Below are positions 1 through 8,061 of a stretch of DNA of 64,000 bases, piece after piece (the stretch's first letter is position 1; each line of letters opens with the position of its first letter). Position numbers and translations under genes: made by a program. Source of the DNA: Hymenobacter sp. BT730 (lineage in GTDB: Bacteria > Bacteroidota > Bacteroidia > Cytophagales > Hymenobacteraceae); assembly GCF_030542105.1 (NCBI RefSeq), contig NZ_JAUOFB010000007.1:62001-126000 (forward strand), given 5' to 3'. The notes below the pieces were generated by a model. The model searched no databases and was not told the origin of the DNA. It saw nothing but the letters and a program-made list of their open reading frames with translations.

Positions 1-1457
1 TTCAGGTACCACTTCATCTGCCGGCTTACAAGGCCTTTAGTATAGTAGGCGTGCAGGAACGGATGCACATACAGCGTGATGCCCGCTTGGTTTTGAGTTA
101 CCAGGAGGTCTTCAATGCTGTTGTCGATTTCATCCGTTACCAGAATAGAAGCGGAAATCTTGCCCGTGCCACCACAGGTGGGGCACACCTCACCGGTTAT
201 AATGTTCTCGGCGGGGCGCACGCGCTGCCGCGTAATCTGGAGCAGACCAAACTTGGTGATGGGCAGAATGGTGAAGCGCGCTTTATCGTGCTTCATAATG
301 TCCTTCACCGCGTCTTCCACCTTCTTGCGGCTATCTGCCGACTTCATATCAATGAAATCGACCACAATAATGCCGCCCATATCACGCAGCCGCAACTGCC
401 GGGCCACTTCCTTCGCCGCCAGCATATTGATCATGAGAGCCGTGGCCTCCTGGTCGCCTTCCTGGTTGCTCTTATTGCCCGAGTTTACGTCGATAACGTG
501 CAGGGCTTCAGTGTGCTCGATAACGAGGTAACCACCGCCCGGCACCGTCACGGTTTTGCCAAACAGCGACTTCAGCTGCTTTTCAATGCCGTGCTGCTCA
601 AACACCTTCACTTTGGCGTTGTGGAGCTTGAGCAGCCCTAACTTATCGGGCGCAATTTTCTGGAGGTAGCTACGCATCTCCTCGTACATCGGCGCCGAGT
701 CCACGGTAATGGCATCGAACGACTCGTTGAGCATATCACGCAGCATGGAGCTGGTCCGGCCCAGCTCACCCAGCACCTTGTCGTTCGGCTTAGCCGTGCG
801 CAAGGTTTGGTAGAGCTGGTTCCAGTTATCCACCATGCTTTGCATATCCTTGTCGAGCTCAGCCACCTCGCGGCCTTCGGCTACGGTGCGGATGATGACG
901 CCAAAATTGTCGGGCTTAATGGAGGCAATGAGACGCTTGAGACGCTCCCGCTCCGTACGGCTGACAATTTTCTTGGAAACGCTGATGGTATTGGAAAAGG
1001 GCACCAACACGAGGTAGCGGCCGGCCATGGAAATATCCGTGGACAGGCGCGGGCCCTTCGTAGAAATGGGCTCCTTGACGATTTGAACCAGCATTTGCTG
1101 GCCCTTTTTCACGGTGTCAGCAATCTTGCCGACTTTGTCTTGCTGCCCGTCAAACTGGAAGGTTTTCAGGGGGCCGACGGTAATTTTCTGCGACTGAACA
1201 CCTTTCACCCACTTGGTGAGCGAGGGGAAGTTCTCCCCCAAGTCGCCGTAGTGTAGAAAAGCATCCTTTTGATACCCGATATCAATGAACGCGGCGTTCA
1301 GACCGGGCATAACTTTCTTGACCGTGCCCAGGAAAATGTCACCAACAGAATAATTGGTGTCGTTGCGGTCGAAATGATATTCGATGAGCCGCTTGTCCTG
1401 GAGCAGAGCAATCCGTTCTCCGTCCTGAGTAGAATTAATGATTAATTCGTTACTCAA
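1..1457 (-). CDS. rng: Ribonuclease G/E family protein (partial, 3' end off window)
   Basis: Endoribonuclease of the RNase E/G family, which cleaves single-stranded RNA during rRNA 5' maturation and mRNA decay. Reading inward from a TTG start at 1457, about 485 codons are visible: an N-terminal S1-type RNA-binding region (residues ~35-130, with VGDIFLGTVKKV and GLNAAFIDIG), then the RNase H-like core containing GGYLVIEHTEALHVIDVNSG, whose acidic residues bind the catalytic metal, and GGIIVVDFIDM. A zinc-link type motif CPTC follows. No ATG fits the family N-terminus, so TTG (MSNELIINSTQ) is chosen. The C-terminus lies beyond base 1. Family certain; the rng rather than rne name is inferred from the compact form usual in Bacteroidota. 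Confidence 0.93.
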   Translation of the reverse strand, partial: MSNELIINSTQDGERIALLQDKRLIEYHFDRNDTNYSVGDIFLGTVKKVMPGLNAAFIDIGYQKDAFLHYGDLGENFPSLTKWVKGVQSQKITVGPLKTFQFDGQQDKVGKIADTVKKGQQMLVQIVKEPISTKGPRLSTDISMAGRYLVLVPFSNTISVSKKIVSRTERERLKRLIASIKPDNFGVIIRTVAEGREVAELDKDMQSMVDNWNQLYQTLRTAKPNDKVLGELGRTSSMLRDMLNESFDAITVDSAPMYEEMRSYLQKIAPDKLGLLKLHNAKVKVFEQHGIEKQLKSLFGKTVTVPGGGYLVIEHTEALHVIDVNSGNKSNQEGDQEATALMINMLAAKEVARQLRLRDMGGIIVVDFIDMKSADSRKKVEDAVKDIMKHDKARFTILPITKFGLLQITRQRVRPAENIITGEVCPTCGGTGKISASILVTDEIDNSIEDLLVTQNQAGITLYVHPFLHAYYTKGLVSRQMKWYL

Positions 1458-1521
1458 TGGATTAGGCTGTTTAAGGTATATCGCCGAGTTTGTAACACTA
1501 TGGTCTGACCAGAAACCCGCA

Positions 1522-1556
1522 AAGGGAAGCCAGTGCAAAGAGCACCAGCTTCCCTT
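1522..1556. other. Symmetric hairpin between the COX24-type gene and rng
   Basis: Nine-base arms (1522-1530 and 1548-1556) enclose a symmetric CA/CA internal loop and a four-base inner stem (GTGC/GCAC) around a five-base loop. It lies 65 bases upstream of the rng start. It lacks a clear U-tract on the minus strand, so it could be a weak terminator for the upstream gene or a 5' UTR structure of rng. Confidence 0.5.
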
Positions 1557-1664
1557 CCAAGCCACGGGGAAAGCGCACAGTTAGCCACTCTCGGGGATAT
1601 TACATGAGAGATAGACGGACGCTTAAACGCAGTGCGTTACGCCCGCCAGCAAACCCCGGAAGGC

Positions 1665-1754
1665 TTACTTCTTCTTGTGACGGTTCTTGCGCAGACGCTT
1701 CTTGCGTTTGTGGGTAGCAATCTTATGACGCTTTCTTTTTTTACCGCAGGGCAT
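1665..1754 (-). CDS. AURKAIP1/COX24-domain small basic protein (29 aa)
   Basis: A 29-residue, extremely basic protein (MPCGKKRKRHKIATHKRKK at the N-terminus, ending NRHKKK). This pattern is the bacterial AURKAIP1/COX24 domain; the mitochondrial relative is the small-subunit protein mS38, so a ribosome-associated role is likely but inferred. It is too short for usual gene-calling cut-offs. It starts at ATG 1754, 29 bases after the TPR gene stop, and is probably transcribed with it. About two thirds of the residues are Lys, Arg or His, which suits RNA binding. Recognition of the family is strong; the function is not shown here. Confidence 0.88.
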   Translation of the reverse strand: MPCGKKRKRHKIATHKRKKRLRKNRHKKK

Positions 1755-1783
1755 GGGTGAAAGTAGTTAGGGTTAAAAAATGA

Positions 1784-2680
1784 TTATTGCAGCTTCTGCA
1801 ATTCCTGATCAACCGATGCCGACAGAGCCGGATCGGTACTGTTTTTCTTGACTTCGGTGAACACCTTGCGGGCCTCGGCACGATTGCCGGTTTGCGCCAG
1901 GGCCACTCCCAGGTAAAACTGGCCGCTTTCATTCTCGGGGTGATATTTCACCAGTTCCCGGAAACGCTCCACAGCCTTATCGGCCTGGTTGCTCTGCAAC
2001 GACAAAACGCCCAGGTTATAGAGCGCCTTTTCGTTACGGGGGTCAGTGGCCAGCACCTCGCGCAGCAGCACAACCCCCTGTACGGGATTTTCGCTAGCCA
2101 TGAACGCCATTCCTAAGTTAGTTTTGGCGTCCAGGTTATCGGGGTTGTTCTTCAGCACCCGCTCGTACAGCTCCCGTGCCTTGGCACTCAGCTGCTTAGC
2201 CCGCTCCTCATTAGCTGCAAAGCTGAAGGCTTCGAAGTATTGGTCGGCGGCCCGTTTCCAGGCTTGCTCCCCGGGGCGAGCTACAGCCACCTGCTCATAG
2301 TAGTATCCGGCGCTGTCAAATTTATTAACAGCGGCATACTTCTCAGCCAGGTCACCTGCTAGGCGGGTTTTAGCAGCCGCATCGGCGGCGGCGTATTTCG
2401 TACGCAGCTGTGCCAGTTCTTTCTGCTGCGCCGGAGTGGCCGCCATATGGGGCTGCTCTGGCGTAGGACTAGCCGTAACCGGCACAGCACCCTCTACGGA
2501 TGCTGTAGAGGGTGCTGCGGTGCCATTGTCGCGGTTGGCAGTGGCAGCCGCATTTTGCGTCAGCTCCCCTTTGCCTTCCTTAGGCTTCACAATTCCTTTC
2601 GGCAACATGAACAATGCCCCCACTATCACCAGAGCGACGAGGACCAGAATTAATTGATGCGAAGAGGAAGTACGAGCCAT
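1784..2680 (-). CDS. TPR-repeat protein with N-terminal membrane anchor
   Basis: A 298-residue protein with one N-terminal hydrophobic segment (residues ~9-27, LILVLVALVIVGALFMLP), then an Ala/Thr-rich linker and tetratricopeptide repeats from about residue 90 to the end, for example NPDNLDAKTNLGMAFMASEN and DPRNEKALYNLGVLSLQSNQ. It is probably inner-membrane anchored with the repeats exposed for protein contacts. It sits between the HU gene (upstream, separated by a terminator) and the COX24-type gene. No enzymatic domain is visible and the partner is unknown. Confidence 0.8.
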   Translation of the reverse strand: MARTSSSHQLILVLVALVIVGALFMLPKGIVKPKEGKGELTQNAAATANRDNGTAAPSTASVEGAVPVTASPTPEQPHMAATPAQQKELAQLRTKYAAADAAAKTRLAGDLAEKYAAVNKFDSAGYYYEQVAVARPGEQAWKRAADQYFEAFSFAANEERAKQLSAKARELYERVLKNNPDNLDAKTNLGMAFMASENPVQGVVLLREVLATDPRNEKALYNLGVLSLQSNQADKAVERFRELVKYHPENESGQFYLGVALAQTGNRAEARKVFTEVKKNSTDPALSASVDQELQKLQ

Positions 2681-2691
2681 GCGAAGAAAAA

Positions 2692-2726
2692 AGCAGGCCG
2701 CCGGGTTTTAAGAAAAACCTGGCGGC
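2692..2726 (-). terminator. Intrinsic terminator of the HU gene
   Basis: Thirteen-base arms (2697-2709 and 2714-2726, one wobble pair) with a four-base loop; on the minus strand the stem is followed by CTGCTTTTTT. It lies directly downstream of the HU stop codon and ahead of the TPR gene. Confidence 0.75.
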
Positions 2727-2754
2727 GCTGCGGCAATGTTACAAAGAAACGAAC

Positions 2755-3060
2755 TTATGCCTGAGCCAGCTCCTTGATCTTCTTGCTGTTTTTGATCTTG
2801 CCGATGAAGGTTTTCGACGGCTTGAAGCTTGGAATGAAGTGCTCGTCGATGATAATCGACGTGTTTTTCGAGATGTTGCGGGCTACTTTTTTCGCCCGTT
2901 TTTTGTTGACGAAGCTTCCGAAGCCGCGCACGTAGATGTTGTTGCCATCGGCCATGGAATCCTTCACTACTTTGAAGAAGGCTTCTACGGTAGCCGAAAC
3001 GTCTGCTTTCTCAATGCCAGTCTTCTCGGCAATTTCGGCGATTACTTCTGCTTTAGTCAC
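2755..3060 (-). CDS. HU/IHF-family DNA-binding protein
   Basis: Nucleoid-associated histone-like protein that bends DNA. From GTG at 3060 it has 101 residues: helices VTKAEVIAEIAEKTGIEKAD and EAFFKVVKDSM, then the beta-arm region with GNNIYVRGFGSFV and a C-terminal FKPSKTFIGKI segment, close to usual HU length with a short Lys-rich tail. The frame extends upstream to 3165, but that longer start falls inside the -7 promoter box, so it cannot be used. It is transcribed divergently from mutY. Which HU or IHF paralogue it is cannot be told here. Confidence 0.92.
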   Translation of the reverse strand: MTKAEVIAEIAEKTGIEKADVSATVEAFFKVVKDSMADGNNIYVRGFGSFVNKKRAKKVARNISKNTSIIIDEHFIPSFKPSKTFIGKIKNSKKIKELAQA

Positions 3061-3134
3061 GCTGGTAAGTGTACTATGGAGTGAAAAAATATACGGGCAA
3101 AACTCCCCGATTCTATACGTAAGCCTTTGCCCAA

Positions 3135-3149
3135 TAGGCGGTTCGCCTA
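3135..3149. other. Small hairpin in the HU 5' leader
   Basis: A perfect TAGGCG / CGCCTA stem with a three-base loop lies in the roughly 95-base transcribed leader of the HU gene. It may affect mRNA stability or translation; no known riboswitch class is recognised. Confidence 0.4.
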
Positions 3150-3162
3150 CGAATTGGGGCCA

Positions 3163-3192
3163 CAAAGGTAGTTTCCTTTTTTTGTTTTACAA
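3163..3192 (-). promoter_or_regulatory. Bacteroidota promoter for the HU gene
   Basis: On the minus strand TTG (3192-3190), then exactly 19 bases, then TACCTTTG (3170-3163), matching the Bacteroidota -33/-7 consensus. Expected transcription start is near 3156, giving a leader of about 95 bases before GTG 3060. Confidence 0.85.
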
Positions 3193-3253
3193 TACTTTCT
3201 CCTGAATCCATGTCGGATGCTGTTCATCTGACAAGCCTTTCTTCCTCACCATT

Positions 3254-4348
3254 TTGACATCTACTTCCTCTTCTGCCGCTCATCCTTTCTTCTCTCGTGC
3301 CCTGCTAGCTTGGTATCCGCGCCACCGCCGGGACCTGCCCTGGCGGCACACGCGCGACCCTTATGCCATCTGGCTTTCAGAGGTAATTCTGCAGCAAACC
3401 CGCGTGAAGCAGGGCCTCCCCTACTACCTAGATTTTATCACAACTTACTCCACTGTGCATGACTTGGCAGCAGCTCCTGAGGATGAGGTGCTGCGCCACT
3501 GGCAGGGCCTAGGCTATTATTCCCGAGCCCGGAATATGCATCATACTGCCCAGCAGGTAGTTCGGGAATTCGATGGACAGTTTCCCGGTACATATGCTGG
3601 CTTGCTGCAACTGCGGGGCGTGGGCCAATACACTGCCGCAGCCATTGCCTCTTTTGCTTACGATGAAAAAGTAGCGGTGCTGGATGGTAACGTATTCCGG
3701 GTGCTAGCCCGGGTGTTTGGCATCTCCGCTGATATTGCCGCCCCCGCCAGCCGCAAGGTGTTTCAGCAGCTGGCTGATACGCTGATTCCTGCCGATGCAC
3801 CCGCTGAGTTCAACCAGGCCATTATGGAGTTTGGTGCTATTCAGTGCACGCCTTTGAAGCCGGATTGCTTGTTTTGTCCTGTGCAAAGTGAGTGCTATGC
3901 TTTTCAGCATGGGATGGTATCGGAGCTGCCCGTGAAGAGTAAAGCTAAAGCCGCTCGTACCCGCTATTTCCATTACCTGGTGCTCCGCCACGCGGATAGA
4001 ATTTATATGCGGAAGCGCACCGGGAAAGATATCTGGCAGGGACTCTACGATTTTGCCCTGACAGAAACAGAATTGCCGGAACTGGCGGCACATTTAATTC
4101 TTGACCAGGTAGAAGCGTTGGGTGGCAAGCTGGCTACCGACCGGGTAGAAGAGCCAACGCCTGCTTTCCGGCAGGTCTTAAGCCATCAAAAGCTGGAGGC
4201 CCGGTTTCACTCTTTATGGCTGCAGGAGCCCTTATCAGAGACGTCACTTTTAGCGTCGGGCTTAGCTGCTTTCTCCGCAGAAGAAGTAGAGCAACTGCCC
4301 AAACCGTTATTAATTACTAATTATATTGGCAAACAAACCTTTAGCTAA
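3254..4348 (+). CDS. mutY: A/G-specific adenine glycosylase MutY
   Basis: Removes adenine mispaired with 8-oxoguanine in base-excision repair. The 364-residue protein has the HhH-GPD core with Glu43 (LSEVILQQT) and Asp144 (VLDGNVFRV) in the catalytic positions, the LRGVGQYTAAA hairpin, and a 4Fe-4S cluster motif C198-x6-C205-x2-C208-x5-C214. A C-terminal NUDIX-like domain that senses 8-oxoG follows (residues ~230-355). The start is TTG at 3254, since no ATG precedes the conserved WYPRHRRDLPWR segment. It is followed by ssb, a common pairing in this phylum. Family certain; start moderately sure. Confidence 0.96.
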   Translation: MTSTSSSAAHPFFSRALLAWYPRHRRDLPWRHTRDPYAIWLSEVILQQTRVKQGLPYYLDFITTYSTVHDLAAAPEDEVLRHWQGLGYYSRARNMHHTAQQVVREFDGQFPGTYAGLLQLRGVGQYTAAAIASFAYDEKVAVLDGNVFRVLARVFGISADIAAPASRKVFQQLADTLIPADAPAEFNQAIMEFGAIQCTPLKPDCLFCPVQSECYAFQHGMVSELPVKSKAKAARTRYFHYLVLRHADRIYMRKRTGKDIWQGLYDFALTETELPELAAHLILDQVEALGGKLATDRVEEPTPAFRQVLSHQKLEARFHSLWLQEPLSETSLLASGLAAFSAEEVEQLPKPLLITNYIGKQTFS

Positions 4349-4353
4349 CACTA

Positions 4354-4384
4354 TTGGAATATTGAAGAAATATGTGTATCTTTA
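4354..4384 (+). promoter_or_regulatory. Promoter for ssb
   Basis: TTGG (4354-4357), 19 bases, then TATCTTTA (4377-4384; seven of eight matches to TAnnTTTG). It lies between the mutY stop and the ssb ATG at 4436, so ssb can be expressed separately from mutY. Confidence 0.65.
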
Positions 4385-4435
4385 ACCTATTAGAAAACAA
4401 CCCTATTTCATACTTAAAATTTTCATTGTCAGACC

Positions 4436-4858
4436 ATGGCAGGCATCAACAAAGTAATTCTGGTTGGTAACCTGGGCAAAGACCCAGAAGTACGTCATTT
4501 GGAAGGCGGCACCAGTGTAGCTCACTTCACGCTAGCCACCAACGACTATTATAAAGACAAGCAAGGCAACCGGGTAGAGCGCACGGAGTGGCATAACATT
4601 ACTGCTTGGCGCGGCTTGGCCGAAATGGCCGAGAAGTACCTCAAAAAGGGCCAACAGGTGTATGTGGAAGGCAAACTCCGCACCCGCCAGTTCCAGGACA
4701 AGGACAATCAGACGCGCTACATCACGGAGATTGTAGCCGATGAAATTTCCATGCTGGGCGGCCGCCCACATAACGATGATACGCCCGCCGCAGAGCAATC
4801 TGTGGCGGCGCCTACCACGTTTCGCCAGGAGCCAGAACTTGACCAGCTTCCTTTCTAG
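4436..4858 (+). CDS. ssb: Single-stranded DNA-binding protein
   Basis: Binds single-stranded DNA in replication, recombination and repair. The 140-residue protein has one OB fold (residues ~4-105: [46 protein letters not shown]), a short linker, and the acidic C-terminal tail ending DQLPF that docks partner proteins. The length is slightly short for the family because the linker is reduced. It is preceded by mutY and its own promoter and followed by a terminator. Confidence 0.97.
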   Translation: MAGINKVILVGNLGKDPEVRHLEGGTSVAHFTLATNDYYKDKQGNRVERTEWHNITAWRGLAEMAEKYLKKGQQVYVEGKLRTRQFQDKDNQTRYITEIVADEISMLGGRPHNDDTPAAEQSVAAPTTFRQEPELDQLPF

Positions 4859-4887
4859 TCAGAACAGCCGCTCCGCGGCTTGCAAGC

Positions 4888-4915
4888 AGCCTCGGCACTT
4901 TGCCGGGGCTTTTTT
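4888..4915 (+). terminator. Intrinsic terminator after ssb
   Basis: Ten-base arms (4888-4897, 4901-4910; one G-U pair) with a three-base loop, followed by five T residues. It separates ssb from gldD. Confidence 0.8.
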
Positions 4916-4945
4916 GCGTTGTGCGGCACAGTGCCCGTTAGTGGC

Positions 4946-4953
4946 TACCTTTG
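4946..4953 (+). promoter_or_regulatory. -7 element for gldD
   Basis: Perfect TACCTTTG, 22 bases before ATG 4976. No well-placed -33 motif is seen. Its position makes the upstream TTG at 4967 an unlikely start codon. Confidence 0.65.
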
Positions 4954-4975
4954 AGTAAAATCCGCATTGTTTCAA

Positions 4976-5572
4976 ATGCCTGCTTCCTCTCTACTCCGCA
5001 GCATTGGTGCTGCTTTTGGCTTTCTGCTGCTAGCTACCGGCTGCTCTTCTGCCCCCGATTTTACGCCCAAACCCAAGGGGTTCAACCGTATTGACCTGCC
5101 GCCGCACCGCTACCAGCAGCTGGCGCCCGGACACCCGTATACGTTTGAATACTCCCGCTTTGCCAAAGTGCTGCGCGACTCTTCTTACCTAGCGCAGCCG
5201 CACTGGATTAACGTGTACTATCCCACGCTGAAAGCCAACGTGCAGATTACTTACACCGACGTGCACCAAAACCCGAAGCTCTACAACAAGATGATGGAGG
5301 ATGCGCGCAAGCTCACCGGCAAGCACGAAATCAAAGCTACAGCTATTGATGAAAGCCTGCTGAAAACCCCCAGCGGCATGCGCGTATCGGTATTTGAGCT
5401 GCAGGGAGAGGTACCGAGCCAGCTGCAGTTTTATACTACTGATAGTACCAAGCACTTCTTCCGGGGGGCGCTGTACTTCCGCACAGCTACCGCCAATGAT
5501 TCCCTAGCGCCCGTTATTGAGTATGTGAAGATGGACATCCTACATTTACTTAACACGCTGAAATATAAGTAG
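4976..5572 (+). CDS. gldD: Gliding motility lipoprotein GldD
   Basis: A 198-residue lipoprotein of the GldD family, required in Flavobacterium johnsoniae for gliding and linked to type IX secretion. A signal sequence ends in the lipobox LATGC (Cys23). The mature part carries GldD signatures such as KGFNRIDLPPHRYQ, WINVYYPTLKANVQITY and TTDSTKHFFRGALYF. ATG 4976 is preferred over TTG 4967, which is only 13 bases from the -7 box. The ssb-gldD context is the usual one, but gldE, commonly between them, is missing here. The next gene is recG. Confidence 0.93.
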   Translation: MPASSLLRSIGAAFGFLLLATGCSSAPDFTPKPKGFNRIDLPPHRYQQLAPGHPYTFEYSRFAKVLRDSSYLAQPHWINVYYPTLKANVQITYTDVHQNPKLYNKMMEDARKLTGKHEIKATAIDESLLKTPSGMRVSVFELQGEVPSQLQFYTTDSTKHFFRGALYFRTATANDSLAPVIEYVKMDILHLLNTLKYK

Positions 5573-5674
5573 ACAAGCACTGGTCACTGCCTTTGGGTGT
5601 CATACCTATTGTTTCTAGATTACCGAATCGTTTTGACGGCTATTCGCTTTCAGCCCCTAGCCAACCGCTCTTAA

Positions 5675-7774
5675 ATGAGTAATTTCTTTCAAACCAAAAT
5701 TGAGTATCTGCGGGGCGTGGGCCTGCAACGAGCCCAGCTGCTGCAAAAGGAGCTGGGCATTTTCACGTACGGCGACCTGATTCAGCGCTACCCGTTCCGC
5801 TACCTCGACCGTACCCAGTTCTATAACATTTGTGACCTGCACGACGACCTTCCCTACGTGCAGGTGAAAGGCGTGCTCCGCAACCGCGAAGTGCTGGGAG
5901 AAGGCCCTAAAAAGCGCATGGTGGCCAAAGTAGCTGATGCCAGCGGCGAGCTGGAGCTGGTGTGGTTCAAGGGCGTGAACTATCTGGAGAAAATCATCCG
6001 GAACCACCAGGAGTACATTGTCTTCGGCAAGCCCACCCTGTTCAACGGTCGCCCCCAGATGGCGCACCCCGAGCTGGAAGAGGTGACCGAAGCCAAACCA
6101 GGCCAGAGCTTCCTGCAGCCGGTGTACAACACCACCGAGAAGCTCAAGAACTACCACCGCATCGACAGCAAGGCTATTGCGCGTATGGTGGCCGATTTGC
6201 TGAAGATTGCCCTGCCCCAAGTGCAGGAAACCTTGTCGCCGGCCCTGATACAGCACTATGCGCTGATGGATAAGGCCACGGCCCTGCAGCAAATTCATTT
6301 CCCTCAGTCGCCTGAGCTGCTGCAGGCCGCCCGCTTCCGCCTCAAGTTTGAAGAGCTGTTTTATGTGCAGCTCAAGCTGCTGCGCCAGAAAACCCAGCGT
6401 AAAATTGAGCTGGCCGGCCAGATTTTCAAGGAAGTGCCCACGCTGGTGCACTTCTACAAAAACATCATGCCCTTCGACCTCACCGGAGCGCAGAAGCGGG
6501 TGATTCACGATATCTACAAGGACTTCTGCGCCGGCAAGCAGATGAACCGCCTGCTGCAGGGCGACGTGGGTTCGGGTAAAACCATTGTGGCCTTCATCAG
6601 CATGCTCATGGCCGCCGACAACGGCGCGCAAAGTTGTCTGATGGCGCCCACCGAAATCCTGGCCGACCAGCACTATGTGGGGCTAAAACAGTATGCCGAC
6701 CTGTTGGGACTGAAGATAGGCAAGCTGACGGGCAGCACCCGCACTGCCGAGCGGCGCGTGCTGCACGAGCAGCTGCGCTCCGGCGAGATGCATATGCTGG
6801 TGGGCACCCATGCCCTGCTGGAAGATGTAGTGCAGTTCCGCAACCTGGGCCTCACCATTATGGATGAGCAGCACCGCTTTGGCGTGGCGCAGCGCTCCAA
6901 GCTCTGGCAGAAAAATCCGCACGTGATACCTCACGTGCTGGTGATGACGGCCACGCCCATTCCGCGCACCCTGGCCATGACGCTCTATGGCGACCTGGAT
7001 GTGTCCGTTATTGATGAGCTGCCGGCCGGCCGTAAGCCTATTGTTACGGTGCACCGTTTTGACTCCAACCGCCTGAAGGTGTTCCAGTTTCTACGCGACC
7101 AGGTTGCGCTGGGCCGGCAGGTGTACATCGTGTATCCGCTGATTGAGGAAAGCGAGGCCATGGCCGATTACAAAGACCTGATGGACGGCTACGAAAGCGT
7201 GACCCGGGCCTTTCCGGACTTTCAGATCAGCATTGTGCACGGCCGCATGACGGCTGCCGAGAAGGACGCCGAGATGCAGCGCTTCATTGAGCGCAAAACG
7301 CAGATTATGGTGGCTACTACCGTAATTGAGGTGGGCGTGAACGTGCCCAACGCATCCGTAATGGTGATTGAGAGCACCGAACGGTTTGGCCTTTCCCAGC
7401 TGCACCAGCTGCGTGGCCGCGTGGGCCGGGGCGCCGACCAGAGCTACTGCATTCTGATGAGCGGCTACAAGCTCAGCAAAGACTCCCGCACCCGCATCGA
7501 AACCATGGTGCGCACCAACAATGGTTTCGAAATTGCCGATATCGACCTGAAGCTACGCGGCCCTGGAGACCTGATGGGCACCCAGCAAAGCGGCGTGCTG
7601 GACCTGCTCATTGCCGATTTGGCCAAAGATGGCCGCATCCTAACTGAAAGCAGGGCCGCCGCTCAGCAATTGTTGAACGAAGACCCGGAACTGAACCACG
7701 AGGAAAACCGCAACATCCGGCAGCATATTGATTCGCTGCCGGCTACGGCCGTAAACTGGAGCCGGATTAGCTAA
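5675..7774 (+). CDS. recG: ATP-dependent DNA helicase RecG
   Basis: Branch-migration helicase that remodels stalled forks and Holliday junctions. The 699 residues comprise an N-terminal wedge/OB domain (~1-250, with YPFRYLDRT), a superfamily 2 helicase core with Walker A GDVGSGKT, the box II variant MDEQHRFG, TATPIPRT, and the second RecA-like domain with STERFGLSQLHQLRGRVGR and RGPGDLMGTQQSG typical of RecG. Length is normal. It follows gldD after a 102-base gap and ends at a strong terminator. No odd features. Confidence 0.98.
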   Translation: MSNFFQTKIEYLRGVGLQRAQLLQKELGIFTYGDLIQRYPFRYLDRTQFYNICDLHDDLPYVQVKGVLRNREVLGEGPKKRMVAKVADASGELELVWFKGVNYLEKIIRNHQEYIVFGKPTLFNGRPQMAHPELEEVTEAKPGQSFLQPVYNTTEKLKNYHRIDSKAIARMVADLLKIALPQVQETLSPALIQHYALMDKATALQQIHFPQSPELLQAARFRLKFEELFYVQLKLLRQKTQRKIELAGQIFKEVPTLVHFYKNIMPFDLTGAQKRVIHDIYKDFCAGKQMNRLLQGDVGSGKTIVAFISMLMAADNGAQSCLMAPTEILADQHYVGLKQYADLLGLKIGKLTGSTRTAERRVLHEQLRSGEMHMLVGTHALLEDVVQFRNLGLTIMDEQHRFGVAQRSKLWQKNPHVIPHVLVMTATPIPRTLAMTLYGDLDVSVIDELPAGRKPIVTVHRFDSNRLKVFQFLRDQVALGRQVYIVYPLIEESEAMADYKDLMDGYESVTRAFPDFQISIVHGRMTAAEKDAEMQRFIERKTQIMVATTVIEVGVNVPNASVMVIESTERFGLSQLHQLRGRVGRGADQSYCILMSGYKLSKDSRTRIETMVRTNNGFEIADIDLKLRGPGDLMGTQQSGVLDLLIADLAKDGRILTESRAAAQQLLNEDPELNHEENRNIRQHIDSLPATAVNWSRIS

Positions 7775-7796
7775 ACCCAACAACATAGGGCATAAA

Positions 7797-7820
7797 AAAA
7801 GCGGAATCACTTCCGCTTTT
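7797..7820. terminator. Bidirectional terminator between recG and the convergent small gene
   Basis: AAAAGCGGAA / TTCCGCTTTT arms with a four-base loop; A-run and T-run on both sides allow termination from either strand. Confidence 0.85.
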
Positions 7821-7824
7821 CGAA

Positions 7825-8061
7825 TTACTCAATAGTGAAGATTTCATCACCGCTCGAGGAAGGCGGTGTACCGGGGGCCTGGTGAAAGTCGCCTGACTTG
7901 TGGTTTACCTGCTGCACAAAAAACGAATGGCTATCGGTGGAAGGGGCAGGCGCTGCCTGGGGCTTTTGAGCAACCAGATTTACGTACGTTAATGGTTGCT
8001 TGGCAAGCTTACCAACTACAATCAGCGTGAACAATAAAAAAGCTTTGAGTAAAAATTTCAT
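7825..8061 (-). CDS. Small secreted or membrane-anchored protein, unknown
   Basis: A 78-residue protein from ATG 8061 (a TTG at 8079 is an alternative start). Residues 1-17 (MKFLLKAFLLFTLIVVG) form a signal peptide or anchor. The remainder is polar and Pro/Ser-rich with a C-terminal DEIFTIE. No family is recognised. It is convergent with recG and shares its terminator. The gene is supported by the N-terminal hydrophobic segment and terminator placement, not by homology that I can name. Confidence 0.5.
   Translation of the reverse strand: MKFLLKAFLLFTLIVVGKLAKQPLTYVNLVAQKPQAAPAPSTDSHSFFVQQVNHKSGDFHQAPGTPPSSSGDEIFTIE

Noticed and set aside
3061..3165. N-terminal extension of the HU protein
   Set aside because: It would start inside the -7 box, and HU proteins begin at the segment starting VTKAEV.
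5657..6673. Long minus-strand ORF inside recG (338 codons)
   Set aside because: Antisense shadow of a clear recG; composition rich in His, Leu and Gly.
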